From Candidatus Polarisedimenticolaceae bacterium (GTDB taxonomy: Bacteria; Pseudomonadota; Gammaproteobacteria; Chromatiales; Chromatiaceae): DNA of 64,000 bases. The position numbers and the translations under genes are program-made. The stretch lies in assembly GCA_021647945.1 (NCBI GenBank), contig JAKITT010000003.1, positions 34,109-98,108 on the forward strand, in the 5' to 3' direction. Positions 46,349 through 56,470 of this stretch are shown one piece after another (the stretch's first letter is position 1; each line of letters starts with the position of its first letter). The notes below the pieces were generated by a model, which was given only the letters and a program-made list of their open reading frames with translations, ran no database searches and was not told the DNA's origin.

Positions 46349-46855
46349 ACTGTTCACCTTTACATTATTATTGGTATCCCGGCTTTCACGAATAAGCGCA
46401 TCACTCGCTAAATTTGGCTCCCTCTTTGCCAACCGATCATAAAGAAGCACGTTGACCGTTGCAGCCAAATTCATGCAACCAATGGTTGGTATATAGACAA
46501 CCGCATCTGCCTTATCAATCAAAGACTGGTCAATCGTGCCATCTTCGGGGCCAAAGATGTAGATAGCACTCTCGGGATGCCGAAACTGAGGCAATGGAGT
46601 GGCCCCTTCAACTAACTCGACACACACCACTGCTGTTTTTTTGGGCCATGGGCCGAGTAGAGTAGCCACCCCTGTCAATGTTATTTGCTGACCAACCTCC
46701 TTAGTATCGGTACAAAATTTTGCGGCTCGATCAAAACGTTGGCCGGTGTAAAAAACAGCATCGACTTGATAGCAGCCCGCCGCACGCATCACGGCACCCA
46801 CATTCATCGGGGTTTTAGGGTTAACTAACCCAATAGCGATTTTAAAGGAACTCAT
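46331..46855 (-). CDS. TrmH/SpoU-family RNA 2'-O-methyltransferase
   Basis: 174 residues starting at MSSFKIAIGLVNPK (ATG 46855). The SPOUT knot signatures are present: GLVNPKTPMNVGAVMRAA, IFGPEDGTI and IPTIGCMNLAATVNVLLYD. The target nucleotide cannot be told from sequence. Stop is inside the end of the convergent permease gene. Confidence 0.88.
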   Translation of the reverse strand: MSSFKIAIGLVNPKTPMNVGAVMRAAGCYQVDAVFYTGQRFDRAAKFCTDTKEVGQQITLTGVATLLGPWPKKTAVVCVELVEGATPLPQFRHPESAIYIFGPEDGTIDQSLIDKADAVVYIPTIGCMNLAATVNVLLYDRLAKREPNLASDALIRESRDTNNNVKVNSLTPGE

Positions 46856-46860
46856 TGATC

Positions 46861-47129
46861 TAGTACTCCAACAAGTTAGGATTGATGGGTTCAGTTGGTC
46901 TGTCAGCATTCAGGGCAAGGCGTGTCTCGCCGTTAATGGCCTTAGTCCTTAACAAGAGGCACAACGTAGTCATGGATGCTGACAGACCAACCCTTCGGGC
47001 GATACTGTGGTGTCCCGCCACTGTGTTACAGCACTTGACAAGGACTATGGCCATTGCCTGCGTGCTGCGCCTTGTTGCGGAACACCACAGTAACGCTGAA
47101 CCCGTCAATCCTAACTTGTTGGAGTACTA
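46861..47129. mobile_element. 270-bp fold-back palindrome (MITE-like)
   Basis: The ends TAGTACTCCAACAAGTTAGG and CCTAACTTGTTGGAGTACTA are exact inverses. Inner pairs also occur (TTGGTCTGTCAGCAT / ATGCTGACAGACCAA; ACTGTGGTGTCCCGC / GCGGAACACCACAGT), and most of the arms pair imperfectly. Because of the symmetry, both strands show an 82-codon frame ending in the same residues (NPNLLEY); these are not genes. It lies directly upstream of the methyltransferase start. Confidence 0.85.
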
Positions 47130-47184
47130 AATTAATGCAATATTTCAGTCACTTAACAGGAACTCTCAACTAGAGAGGCTCTGA

Positions 47185-47367
47185 TTAGGAGGGGAATCCC
47201 TCTTCAATAGGAGTAGAGATTTTATTGTTCTCCTCAATCCAGTCACCAAGATCGATCAGGCGACAGCGCTCACTACAGAAGGGACGCGATACAGAGTCGG
47301 GGTGCCACTGAACCTTGCTATCACAGGTGGGACAGTTAACGTAAGTCGAGCGGAGTGGATTTGACAT
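47185..47367 (-). CDS. yacG: DNA gyrase inhibitor YacG
   Basis: A 60-residue zinc protein with four cysteines: CPTCD and CSERCR. It binds GyrB in E. coli. It follows zapD, the usual order. Confidence 0.93.
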   Translation of the reverse strand: MSNPLRSTYVNCPTCDSKVQWHPDSVSRPFCSERCRLIDLGDWIEENNKISTPIEEGFPS

Positions 47368-47370
47368 ATT

Positions 47371-48171
47371 TCAGATCATACAGGTGTTGAGGAAAAATGA
47401 GACATCTTCCGTTGTTTGGCTAGGACGGCTCACCCCTGCAGCCTGGAGGAAACGAATATTAAAACGGTGTTTATTACCACTCACTTCAGGAAAATATGTC
47501 GCATCATGAGGAACAATCACCTGAATCAATTGGGCGGGTGACTGAGCATCCAGGCTTTTCTGAAAGAAACCTTTCATCGCAACCTCCTGAACGGGGCGCG
47601 TACTGCCACGAATAAGTGAAAGAAGCAGGATAATCGCATCATAGACAGGCTGAAAATTTTCAAACCAGGCGCGCAACTGTGTTTTACGCGTTTCATGCGG
47701 TTGTGATAGCCAAAAATGGTATTGCGGCAGATCAAATGCACAACTACCACCGGGGATACTGCTGCGCTGAACAATGGCCATGAGGAACTCATTCTCCCGT
47801 AGACTCTGGCCAATCTGCCCATTCAATTGGTAGATCTGATGTGTCGAGTTTTCTAGATCTTCCAGCACCTGACTCAGCATCTCCATATTGATACCGGGCT
47901 GAACACGAACCCGCTCCAAATTGGCGGCCTGCCGCTCCAGCTCTTTGAGGATCTCTTTTTTTAGCTCATAACGGGAAAATATACTCAGAATATCAAGCAG
48001 GCATCTGATGGCTGCTCGACTATCCCATGTATCCGTCTGCTCTAGAAAATAGCTGGTCTGCTGAAAGAGATGCTCCAGGCGCAAAAACGTTCTGGCCCTT
48101 TCATTAAGTGGGTGTTCGTAGATAATACGATCTGACACTGCCATTCCGGTAGTTGACGGTAAACGGTTCAT
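47371..48171 (-). CDS. zapD: Cell division protein ZapD
   Basis: 266 residues from ATG 48171, chosen for its AGAGG site; ATG 48144 is an alternative start. Family hallmark: IYEHPLNERARTFLRLEHLFQQ (partly), GSCAFDLPQYHFWL and HRFNIRFL near the end. It cross-links FtsZ filaments. Confidence 0.92.
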   Translation of the reverse strand: MNRLPSTTGMAVSDRIIYEHPLNERARTFLRLEHLFQQTSYFLEQTDTWDSRAAIRCLLDILSIFSRYELKKEILKELERQAANLERVRVQPGINMEMLSQVLEDLENSTHQIYQLNGQIGQSLRENEFLMAIVQRSSIPGGSCAFDLPQYHFWLSQPHETRKTQLRAWFENFQPVYDAIILLLSLIRGSTRPVQEVAMKGFFQKSLDAQSPAQLIQVIVPHDATYFPEVSGNKHRFNIRFLQAAGVSRPSQTTEDVSFFLNTCMI

Positions 48172-48208
48172 TTTGCCTCTTTCTGACCATGAAGGCAAAG
48201 AGCCCACA

Positions 48209-48817
48209 CTACTTATACGCCCTATTTTTTGCTAAGGCGAGATAGTGCTGATGTAGCTGGGCAACCCTCTCCTTGATGAGATGCATTGCGGCCCCATTCT
48301 CAATCACATCATCAGCGACATCAAGACGCTGTTGGCGCCCTACTTGTGCCTGAATGATCTTCTCAACTTGCTGCTGACTCAGGCCATCACGTGCCTGAAC
48401 GCGTTCATTTTGTAACGCCTTGGGGATATCTACCACCAGAGTCAGGTGACCTGGGTTCGCCATACCGCTCTCCAGCAATAGCGGGATAACAACAATGGCG
48501 TAGGGACTATCTATCGCGTCAAGCCGCTCAAGCGTCAACTTTCGGATGCGCGGGTGGAGGATAGCCTCAAGTATTTTTCGTTGTTCAGGCGCATTAAAAA
48601 CCAGCTTTCGTAGCTCGGCACGGTTGAGTGAGCCATCTTGGTTGATAACCTGATGACCCAACTGTTGGCAGATCTCCTCTAATGCAACTTGCCCCGGTTC
48701 AACAAGTTCACGTGCCAGCAAATCTGTATCAACCACAGGCACACCCAAGGCCTCAAATTGACGACTGACCGTCGTTTTTCCGCTCCCGATACCACCAGTA
48801 AGTGTGACGATAAGCAT
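48209..48817 (-). CDS. coaE: Dephospho-CoA kinase
   Basis: A 202-residue P-loop kinase (LTGGIGSGKTTVSRQF; VVDTDLLARELV). It performs the last CoA step. The start codon touches the terminal repeat of MITE copy A, whose AGGGG serves as ribosome-binding site. Confidence 0.95.
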   Translation of the reverse strand: MLIVTLTGGIGSGKTTVSRQFEALGVPVVDTDLLARELVEPGQVALEEICQQLGHQVINQDGSLNRAELRKLVFNAPEQRKILEAILHPRIRKLTLERLDAIDSPYAIVVIPLLLESGMANPGHLTLVVDIPKALQNERVQARDGLSQQQVEKIIQAQVGRQQRLDVADDVIENGAAMHLIKERVAQLHQHYLALAKNRAYK

Positions 48818-49031
48818 TAGGGAACCCCTGATTAAGTCTGATTGGATTTAGGCTGATGCCTACAGGGATGTAGATAATTAGGGCAATGCAGGAGCAATTG
48901 CCGAGATAAAACTGTTCCGATTTGTTTCGAAGTGAGCTGTAATAGTTGTTCTATTGCAGCGATCTTCGGGGCGAGTCGGGGCAGTTTTAGCCAGTCTAAA
49001 ACAATCATGACTTATTCAGAGTTTCCTTAGA
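48818..49031. mobile_element. MITE copy A (about 212 bp)
   Basis: It begins TAGGGAACCCCTGATTAAGTC and ends GACTTATTCAGAGTTTCCTTA, inverted terminal repeats of the family. Compared with copies B and C it carries an extra segment of about 45 bases including a REP-like GCCTACAGGGATGTAG hairpin. It contains no gene. Confidence 0.85.
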
Positions 49032-49063
49032 TTAAAGAATAGTGCTCTTGGCCTCCAGGGGAG

Positions 49064-49939
49064 TTAAGCCAAGCCAGACCATTGTAGATAAGCGCGGTTA
49101 ATCTCATCGCCCCAGAGCATCGCAATCCAACCAGCAATAGCCAAGTAGGGACCGAATGGGATGGGGATATTGCGATCGCGCCCCAGTATCAAAATCAGAC
49201 TAACGCCTATGATCGCCCCGACTAGGGCAGAGATCAGGATAATCTGAGGTAGATACTGCCAACCTAACCAAGCACCAAAAAGCGCCAGCAGTTTGAAGTC
49301 TCCGTACCCCATACCCTCTTTGCCTGTCACTAATTTAAATAGCTGGTAGACACTCCAAAGAGAGAGATAACCCGCTGCGGCACCAATCACCGCCGACTGT
49401 AGGTCGGCAAACAGTCCATTCAGACTCAGCAACAGACCCAACCAAAGAGCGGGCAGTGTGATGCTATCTGGCAGCAACTGAACATCAAAATCAATCAAAC
49501 TTAGGGTGATCAATAGCCAAGTAAGAAAAATAGCAGCGGCGGCCTGCCAGCCAAAACCAAAGTGAGATGCGACCACCAGACTCAACAGCCCTGTGACGGC
49601 CTCAACCAATGGATAACGTGGACTAATCTTTGCCTGGCAACCTGCACAGCGCCCCTTCAGAAAGAGGTAACTGAAGACTGGAATATTCTCCATCGCAGTG
49701 ATGGCATGGCCACACTGGGGACAGCGGGATCTCGGACGATTTAAATTAAAGGGTTCAGTGATCTCTTTAGGCTGTTCCTGACCGAGCATCTCCCGGCATT
49801 CGATCTCCCACTCTCGCTGCATCATGATCGGCAAGCGATAGATCACCACATTGAGAAAACTTCCGATAATCAAACCCAGTAGGCCGCTGGTAACAAGAAA
49901 CGCCCACTCATTTTGCTGCAGATATTGAATGAGATGCAT
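49064..49939 (-). CDS. pilD: Prepilin peptidase / N-methyltransferase
   Basis: A 291-residue membrane protein: a zinc-type CPQCGH...CAGCQ pair in the N-methyltransferase loop, catalytic aspartates in LIDFDVQLLPD and GYGDFK. It processes type IV pilins and pseudopilins. It is eight bases after pilC. Confidence 0.95.
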   Translation of the reverse strand: MHLIQYLQQNEWAFLVTSGLLGLIIGSFLNVVIYRLPIMMQREWEIECREMLGQEQPKEITEPFNLNRPRSRCPQCGHAITAMENIPVFSYLFLKGRCAGCQAKISPRYPLVEAVTGLLSLVVASHFGFGWQAAAAIFLTWLLITLSLIDFDVQLLPDSITLPALWLGLLLSLNGLFADLQSAVIGAAAGYLSLWSVYQLFKLVTGKEGMGYGDFKLLALFGAWLGWQYLPQIILISALVGAIIGVSLILILGRDRNIPIPFGPYLAIAGWIAMLWGDEINRAYLQWSGLA

Positions 49940-49946
49940 ACCGGGG

Positions 49947-51182
49947 CTAGCTCATAATGACAGAACCCATCTTAAAGATAGGCATGTACATTGCTATAAC
50001 CAAACCACCAATCAATACACCGAGAATAACCATAATCAGGGGCTCTAATAGACTGCTCATCGCATCAACGGCGTTATCAACCTCCTCCTCATAGAAGTCG
50101 GCCACTTTACTTAGCATGGTATCCAACGCACCAGACTCCTCGCCAATGGCAACCATCTGAATCACCATATGAGGGAAAATCTTCTGCTGTTTCATCGCAA
50201 GTTGTAATGCTTGACCGGTTGCTACATCTTCCCGCATACGCAACACCGCGCTACTAAACACCACATTACCGGTCGCACCCGCCACTGACTCCAGCGCCTC
50301 AACCAGCGGAACGCCTGCGGTAAACATCGTAGCCAATGTACGAGAAAAACGGGCAATTGCCGCCTTATTAAGAATATTTCCTATTACAGGAAGTTTTAGC
50401 AGTATTCTGTCAAATGCCTCACGAAAAGAGCGCGATCGTCTCCAGGCGTTACCAAATACATAACCAAACGCGGCAAGACTGAGTAATATCGCCCACCACC
50501 AAGCACTCATAAAATGTGACATCTTCACAACAATTTGCGTAAACATTGGCAAGTCCGCACCAAAACCCGCAAATAACTGCTCAAACTGAGGGATAACAAA
50601 AATCATGATGATGGAGGTCACCAAAACGGCGATACCAATAACAGCTGCGGGATAGAAGAGCGCTTTTTTAATCTTCCCTTTAATTGATTCTGTCTTTTCT
50701 TTATAGGTGGCGATCTTATCGAGCAACGTTTCAAGTACACCCGCCTGCTCACCCGCTTCCACCAAATTACAAAAGAGATCATCAAAATAGAGAGGATGTC
50801 TTTTCAGTGAGTCGGTGAGTGAAAGACCGCCCTCAACATCAGCCTTGACGGCAAGAATGAGATCTTGCATAGATGGGTTTTCATGCCCCTTCCCTACGAT
50901 ATCGAAGGCTTGCACGATCGGTACACCAGCATTGAGCATTGTGGCCAACTGACGACTAAAAATAGCGATATCCTTAGGCGTGATTTTTTTCTTTCTTGGG
51001 CCAAAAATCGATACCGCTTTCTTCTTAACCTTTGCCGGCGTGATTCCTTGTCGGCGTAGATCGGCTCGAACAAGTGCAATACTGGCAGCTCGACTCTCTC
51101 CCGTTATTTTAGCGCCACGCTTATCCGTACCTTCCCAGGCAAAAACAACGGGCTTACTCTTATTTTTTGCGGCAACTGCCAT
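49947..51182 (-). CDS. pilC: Type IV pilus inner-membrane platform PilC
   Basis: 411 residues from ATG 51182, preceded by GGGA; a TTG four codons earlier is less likely. It has two GspF domains, each with a helix pair (TMLNAGVPIVQAFD; TMFTAGVPLVEALE). It is the assembly platform of the pilus. Confidence 0.94.
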   Translation of the reverse strand: MAVAAKNKSKPVVFAWEGTDKRGAKITGESRAASIALVRADLRRQGITPAKVKKKAVSIFGPRKKKITPKDIAIFSRQLATMLNAGVPIVQAFDIVGKGHENPSMQDLILAVKADVEGGLSLTDSLKRHPLYFDDLFCNLVEAGEQAGVLETLLDKIATYKEKTESIKGKIKKALFYPAAVIGIAVLVTSIIMIFVIPQFEQLFAGFGADLPMFTQIVVKMSHFMSAWWWAILLSLAAFGYVFGNAWRRSRSFREAFDRILLKLPVIGNILNKAAIARFSRTLATMFTAGVPLVEALESVAGATGNVVFSSAVLRMREDVATGQALQLAMKQQKIFPHMVIQMVAIGEESGALDTMLSKVADFYEEEVDNAVDAMSSLLEPLIMVILGVLIGGLVIAMYMPIFKMGSVIMS

Positions 51183-51353
51183 AATCGATCCCAATTCTTA
51201 TCCACTGGCAAACTAAACCAGTACAAACCAAATTTGACTTAACTACTCAACCTAACGCTACAACTCGCCGTATCAACATTTACCCAGTGACTTTCATGGG
51301 CAATCAAAGCAGTTAATAGATTTCATAAAATAAATTCAGCTAGCGCAAAACAA

Positions 51354-51541
51354 TCATAAACTTGTTCAGAGGCTCCTTAAGGAACCTCTGATTAAGTCAT
51401 GATTACTTTAGACTGGCTGAAACAGCCCCAATTCGTCCCGAAGATCGCCGCAATAGAGTAACTATTGCCGCTCACTTAGAAACAAATTGGAACAGTTTCA
51501 TCTCAGCCTAAATTTGACCAGACTTATTCAGAGGCTCCTTA
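51354..51541. mobile_element. MITE copy B plus adjacent solo end
   Basis: A complete element (about 51379-51541, 163 bp), AAGGAACCTCTGATTAAGTC to GACTTATTCAGAGGCTCCTTA, with a second copy of the right end (CTTGTTCAGAGGCTCCTTA, 51354-51378) abutting it. The interior is in reverse orientation to copies A and C. It sits between pilB and pilC; the pilB stop codon lies in its terminal repeat. The remaining 170 bp up to pilC show nothing else. Confidence 0.85.
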
Positions 51542-53254
51542 ATCTTTGGTTACCCGATTAATCTCTTCAAGACCGGTAACCCCCTCCATAACCTTCCTTA
51601 AACCCGATTTTCTCAGATCTGAAATGCCCTCTATCTCAGCCTGTTCCCCCAACTGAAGTGAATTTCCATTCTCCATGATAATTTTACTCATCTTTTCAGA
51701 GATAGGCATCACCTGAAATATACCAACACGACCCTTGTATCCGTCGTTACATAGATCACATCCTACGGGTTTGTAGATTGTTATTCCTGCCTTAATGTCC
51801 TTCTCTGTGAACCCCTCATCTTTTAGCACTTCATTAGGCAGCCCCTCTTCAACTTTCTTACAGTGAGAACAGAGCCTTCGCGCTAAACGTTGCGCAATAA
51901 TAAGCATGACAGATGAAGCAATATTAAAAGCAGGAATGCCCATATTGGACAAACGAGTCAATGTCTGAGGAGCATCATTGGTATGCAGTGTTGATAACAC
52001 TAAGTGACCGGTCTGTGCCGCTTTAATTGCAATTTCAGCGGTTTCGAGGTCTCGAATCTCACCGACCATCACCACATCAGGATCTTGCCGTAGAAAAGCC
52101 CGCAACGCCTCCGCAAAGGTCATCCCTGTTCTGGCATTCTGGTTAACCTGATTGATCCCAGCCACCTGAATTTCGACAGGATCCTCTACGGTAGAGATAT
52201 TGACTTCAGGTTTATTGAGTAGATTAAGCGCGGTATAAAGCGTAACCGTTTTACCGCTACCCGTTGGGCCGGTCACCAAGATCATGCCATAGGGCTTCTT
52301 GATGGCGGCAAGAAAGGCCTCCTCCTGCTCTGCTGCAAAACCCAGTGCTTCGATGCCTATCTGGGCAGAGGCTGGATCAAGGATACGCAGTACGATTTTT
52401 TCACCATAGAGCGTTGGGCAGGTATTAACACGAAAATCGATAGAGCGATTCTTTGATAGTTTCATTTTGATTCGCCCATCCTGGGGAACCCGACGCTCAG
52501 CGATATTCATCCGAGACATCACCTTAATTCTTGCCGTCAATCGACTCGCGAGATTATTGGGGGGTGAAGCAACCTCACTGAGCATGCCATCCTGTCTATA
52601 GCGGATGCGGAACTTGTATTCGTAGGGCTCTAGGTGGATATCTGAAGCACCTAAGTTAATCGCATCCAATAATATTTTGTTAACAAAACGCACCACAGGC
52701 GCATCATCAATATCAAGGTCACCCTCATCAGATGGCTCATCATCTCCTCCAGAGATATCAAGGTTATCCAAATCTGCATCCAGCAGATCCGTCATACTGG
52801 TGTCTTGCGCCTCTAATACATCTTCAATCAGCTGGACCAGGGCGTCATCCTTAACCAGCACAGACTCTGTCGCCATCCCCGTATTAAAACGAATTTCATC
52901 CAACCCTTGGTGATTGGTGGGATCTGATACGGCAAGAAAGAGTCGGTTGCCTCGTTTAAACAAGGGCAACATATGGTGCGCTAAGATCAGTTTTTCTGAC
53001 ACTACATCTTTGGGCAGGAGATCTCTATCCATCGCCTCCAGATCAAAAATGGGCACCCCAAACCCCTTTGAAGCAGCCACTGCAATCTCATCACTTTTTA
53101 GTATCTTTTTTGTAACCAGATATGTGGCGAAGGGTTGTTTATCTGTTAGAGATGCGGCGAACGCCTGCGTGGTCTCATCCTCAGAGAGTAATTTCTCTTG
53201 GATTAGACAGCGCGCAAGACCACTTAGATTAACGTTTGTTTTTATCGTTGCCAT
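51539..53254 (-). CDS. pilB: Type IV pilus assembly ATPase PilB
   Basis: 571 residues: GspE N-domain, Walker A GPTGSGKTVTLY, Asp box and Walker B (DPDVVMVGEIRDLETAEIA), and the tetracysteine zinc motif CSHCK...CDLCNDGYKGR. It powers pilus extension. The last codon pairs with a TAG at the MITE edge. Confidence 0.96.
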   Translation of the reverse strand: MATIKTNVNLSGLARCLIQEKLLSEDETTQAFAASLTDKQPFATYLVTKKILKSDEIAVAASKGFGVPIFDLEAMDRDLLPKDVVSEKLILAHHMLPLFKRGNRLFLAVSDPTNHQGLDEIRFNTGMATESVLVKDDALVQLIEDVLEAQDTSMTDLLDADLDNLDISGGDDEPSDEGDLDIDDAPVVRFVNKILLDAINLGASDIHLEPYEYKFRIRYRQDGMLSEVASPPNNLASRLTARIKVMSRMNIAERRVPQDGRIKMKLSKNRSIDFRVNTCPTLYGEKIVLRILDPASAQIGIEALGFAAEQEEAFLAAIKKPYGMILVTGPTGSGKTVTLYTALNLLNKPEVNISTVEDPVEIQVAGINQVNQNARTGMTFAEALRAFLRQDPDVVMVGEIRDLETAEIAIKAAQTGHLVLSTLHTNDAPQTLTRLSNMGIPAFNIASSVMLIIAQRLARRLCSHCKKVEEGLPNEVLKDEGFTEKDIKAGITIYKPVGCDLCNDGYKGRVGIFQVMPISEKMSKIIMENGNSLQLGEQAEIEGISDLRKSGLRKVMEGVTGLEEINRVTKD

Positions 53255-53483
53255 CCCAGAATCCCAATATAGATCTTAATAACAGACACCTCAAAGGCCA
53301 ATAGGTGGGATACAAGGAGCGACTCAAGAGCCGCGAACCCACAGGTATGGTAAAAGATCAACAAACCACCACAACTTAATGAACTATATAGAGAACAGTA
53401 GTTGAGAATCTATTCAGGATCAATTCTAAATCAAATGATCTTGACTAACAGTGTCGTATGAAAACAGGAAAGATACAAAGCTC

Positions 53484-54353
53484 TCATTCATGATGCTGTA
53501 ACGTAGCAATTTGCTCCCCCATTCGGAGCGTCACTCCCGGAGAAAGTTTACCATCCCAAACGATAGACTCTTTGCCAAACAGCAAGATAACCGTTGACCC
53601 CATATTAAAACGGCCCATCTCTGCACCTTTAGAGAGTGAGACACTGCGACGCTCATCAGCGTAGTTGCAACGCTGCACACCCCGATACTTTGGTGCTACA
53701 GCACCGGCCCAAACGGTATCAATGCTAGCGACAAAAATGGCCCCGACCAAGATGACCGCGACGGGTCCAACTTCTGTTTCAAAAATGGAGACTACGCGTT
53801 CATTTTGGGCAAACAGTCTGGGAACCTGCTCTGTCGTGGTGGCATTAACACTAAACAGCCGACCAGGGACATGGATCATCTGCTTCAACTCACCATCAAG
53901 CGGCATGTGAATTCGATGATAGTCCTTGGGTGATAGGTAGATCGTGGCGAATGAGCCTCCATCAAAACAAGCACTCAATTCAGCATCGCCGCCCAGCAAC
54001 GCCTGCAACGAGTAGTCATGCCCTTTTGCTTGGAAAATCCGTCCATTATTGATCTCACCAAACTGACTAACCGCACCATCAACGGGGCTGCAAATAACAT
54101 TTTTGGCCTCTGCAATGGGGCGGGCATTGGCCACTAGTTTGCGCGTAAAGAAGTCATTGAAACTGCGGTAGCGTTCAGGATTTGGCTCCGCCGCCTCATC
54201 CATATTGACCCGGTAAATACTAACCGCCTGTTTTATCAGCAAGTTTTTTAACCAAATCCACTCCGTGCGGGCCAGCTGATGCATCAAGTAAGAGAGTAGG
54301 TGGTGTGGCAGCAGATACTGCAACAAAACGAAAAGTCGCTGAAGGATACGCAT
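53484..54353 (-). CDS. psd: Phosphatidylserine decarboxylase proenzyme
   Basis: 289 residues from MRILQRLF (ATG 54353). The pyruvoyl-forming site is GST in FNMGSTVILLFG, near the C-terminus, and YLSPKDYHRIHMP is conserved. It makes phosphatidylethanolamine in the inner membrane. The 209 bases up to cheR show nothing clear. Confidence 0.94.
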   Translation of the reverse strand: MRILQRLFVLLQYLLPHHLLSYLMHQLARTEWIWLKNLLIKQAVSIYRVNMDEAAEPNPERYRSFNDFFTRKLVANARPIAEAKNVICSPVDGAVSQFGEINNGRIFQAKGHDYSLQALLGGDAELSACFDGGSFATIYLSPKDYHRIHMPLDGELKQMIHVPGRLFSVNATTTEQVPRLFAQNERVVSIFETEVGPVAVILVGAIFVASIDTVWAGAVAPKYRGVQRCNYADERRSVSLSKGAEMGRFNMGSTVILLFGKESIVWDGKLSPGVTLRMGEQIATLQHHE

Positions 54354-54607
54354 TATTATTTCGATAGTGGTAGCAATGTAGATACGATGGAACGGCAATA
54401 TCCATCTTCATCAAAAGTCGGATTTCACCAAGATATTATCAGAGGCTCTTTCGTCACAATTTATAACGAACATTTCTAGCAGCCAGATTGTGCGGGCAGT
54501 GTATACCACTCAGCACTGCTCGGGAATTCTTTCCTCTCATACCCAACAACCGACCAAATCAGACCCAAAACATTGCGATTTACAGAAAAGTAACAGGTGG
54601 TGGTCAC

Positions 54608-55450
54608 CTATTTTTTATCCAACTGATAGACGATACCACCATGGCATCTAACCATCTTGAAGTCAGCACTATGCTGTGTCAGTGACTCAGTAGAACCAAG
54701 AAAGAGATAACCTCCTGGTTTAAGCGACTTAGCCATCCGGGTGAGAATATCTTGCTTCAAGGTGTTGGAGAAATAGATCAACACATTACGACAGAAGATC
54801 ACATCAAACTTACCCAGTCGATCATAACTAGCGCTCAAGTTAATCTCTTGAAATTTCACCCGCTTCTTTATCTCAGGGCGTACGGCCAATTCGTCATCAG
54901 ATTTTACAAAAAAACGACCCCTCTGTTCCTGATTAAGCCCCCTGGAAACAGACATGCCGTTGTAGACACCCCGTCGTGCCTCTTCCAAAATATGGGTAGA
55001 TATATCCGTCGCAATCACCTCAACCCCACCCCGCAACCGACCCGGATGACTTGCCAAGTAACGCTGAACCTCCATACTTATGGTGTATGGCTCTTGGCCT
55101 GAAGAACATGCAGCAGACCAGATTCGCAGAGACTTACCAATTGTTGACTCAGCTTCACTGAAAATAAGCTCGGATAAAATATTAAAATGCGCCATATCAC
55201 GAAACCAAAAAGTCTCATTGGTCGTCATAGCGTCGATAACAGCCACCTTTAAGTGTGGCAAGCGACCAGAATAGAGCGATCTAAACAGCTCTGTCAGGGA
55301 GACTATTTGGTGCTTTTTGGTCAGACTATTAAGCCGACTTTCAACTAGATACTCTTTACCATCACCCAGCAAAATCCCACAAGCATCCTGTAGGTACGCT
55401 CTAAAAACGCTGTACTCCTTCGCTGTAATCTTCTTATTACTTAAACTCAT
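54608..55450 (-). CDS. cheR: Chemoreceptor methyltransferase CheR
   Basis: 280 residues: N-terminal helical domain, then SAM-binding IWSAACSSGQEPYTISM and FDVIFCRNVLIYFS. It methylates chemoreceptor glutamates. It follows cheV by 11 bases, a common pair. Confidence 0.95.
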   Translation of the reverse strand: MSLSNKKITAKEYSVFRAYLQDACGILLGDGKEYLVESRLNSLTKKHQIVSLTELFRSLYSGRLPHLKVAVIDAMTTNETFWFRDMAHFNILSELIFSEAESTIGKSLRIWSAACSSGQEPYTISMEVQRYLASHPGRLRGGVEVIATDISTHILEEARRGVYNGMSVSRGLNQEQRGRFFVKSDDELAVRPEIKKRVKFQEINLSASYDRLGKFDVIFCRNVLIYFSNTLKQDILTRMAKSLKPGGYLFLGSTESLTQHSADFKMVRCHGGIVYQLDKK

Positions 55451-55461
55451 TGACTCAATTT

Positions 55462-56397
55462 CTATTGCGGCTGTTCAATTTGATGCTCTTTAATACGCTT
55501 TTGTACAAGTGAGGCAAACTCATCTGGTTCAAACTTTGACAAAAACTTGTTCGCCCCGGCATTCTCCACCATATCCCTGTTAAACCCACCACTCAGTGAG
55601 GAGTGCAAAATTATGTACATATCACGTAAATTGGCATCACTACGAATTTTAGATACCAGCGTATAGCCATCCATTTTAGGCATCTCAATATCAGAAATAA
55701 CCATCGCCAGATGTTCATACTTACCATCACCACTACTCTGCCAAGTTTGTAACTGTTTCAAAGCCTCCAAACCATCTTTTGTAAAGATCGCCTCTACACC
55801 AATTTGATCCAAAGCGCGTTTAATCTGGTTACGAGCCACCTCAGAATCATCAACCACCAAAACAAAGTGCTGACTGGCCATTTGAGTCGACGCTATTATC
55901 TCTTCCGAAACAGAATCATCTCCCCCAAGAACCTCACTCATCACCTTCTCAACATCGATAATTTCAACCAATACATCATCGACAGTCGTTACAGCAGTCA
56001 TATAGTTGGATCGACCTAAACCAGGCGGGGGTGGCAACACCAACTCCCAATTGATATTAATAATCCGCTCTACACCACCCACCAAGAAACCAACAACGTG
56101 ACGATTACACTCTGTAATAATAACAGAGGTCGCCTCACTCACCGCCATGTACGGCCCACCGACAGCCATACAGAGATCCATCACAGGAATGACTTGCCCT
56201 CGCATATGTGCGCTGCCACGTATCACACTATGGCTGCCAGGAATGTCACTCAAAGTTGGACGCTGGATGATCTCTTTCACTTTGAAGACATTAATCCCAA
56301 AAAGCTGTCGACCTTTCAGCCTAAATAACAACAGCTCCAAGCGGCTCTCTCCCTCACGCTGCTTATGATCTTTATTGCCAACTGGTGAACCAGCCAT
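55462..56397 (-). CDS. cheV: Chemotaxis coupling protein CheV
   Basis: 311 residues: CheW-like domain (LLLFRLKGRQLFGINVFKVKEI, in part) and a receiver domain (VLVVDDSEVARNQ; phospho-Asp in MVISDIEMPKMDGY). It couples receptors to CheA and adapts by phosphorylation. A FliA promoter lies upstream. Confidence 0.95.
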   Translation of the reverse strand: MAGSPVGNKDHKQREGESRLELLLFRLKGRQLFGINVFKVKEIIQRPTLSDIPGSHSVIRGSAHMRGQVIPVMDLCMAVGGPYMAVSEATSVIITECNRHVVGFLVGGVERIININWELVLPPPPGLGRSNYMTAVTTVDDVLVEIIDVEKVMSEVLGGDDSVSEEIIASTQMASQHFVLVVDDSEVARNQIKRALDQIGVEAIFTKDGLEALKQLQTWQSSGDGKYEHLAMVISDIEMPKMDGYTLVSKIRSDANLRDMYIILHSSLSGGFNRDMVENAGANKFLSKFEPDEFASLVQKRIKEHQIEQPQ

Positions 56398-56442
56398 TCT
56401 TAAGACTCCTCAGTGCCCTATATATACCAACCGTTTAACTGA

Positions 56443-56469
56443 ATTTCGGCCGATGAATTAATTTCTTTA
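56443..56469 (-). promoter_or_regulatory. sigma-28 (FliA) promoter of cheV
   Basis: The minus strand has TAAA, 15 bases, then GCCGAAAT, fitting TAAA-N15-GCCGATAA. The expected start is about 40 bp before the cheV ATG. Confidence 0.75.
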
Positions 56470-56470
56470 A

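Noticed and set aside
46882..47130. 82-codon frames on both strands
   Set aside because: They mirror each other because the DNA is a palindrome; both end with the same residues.
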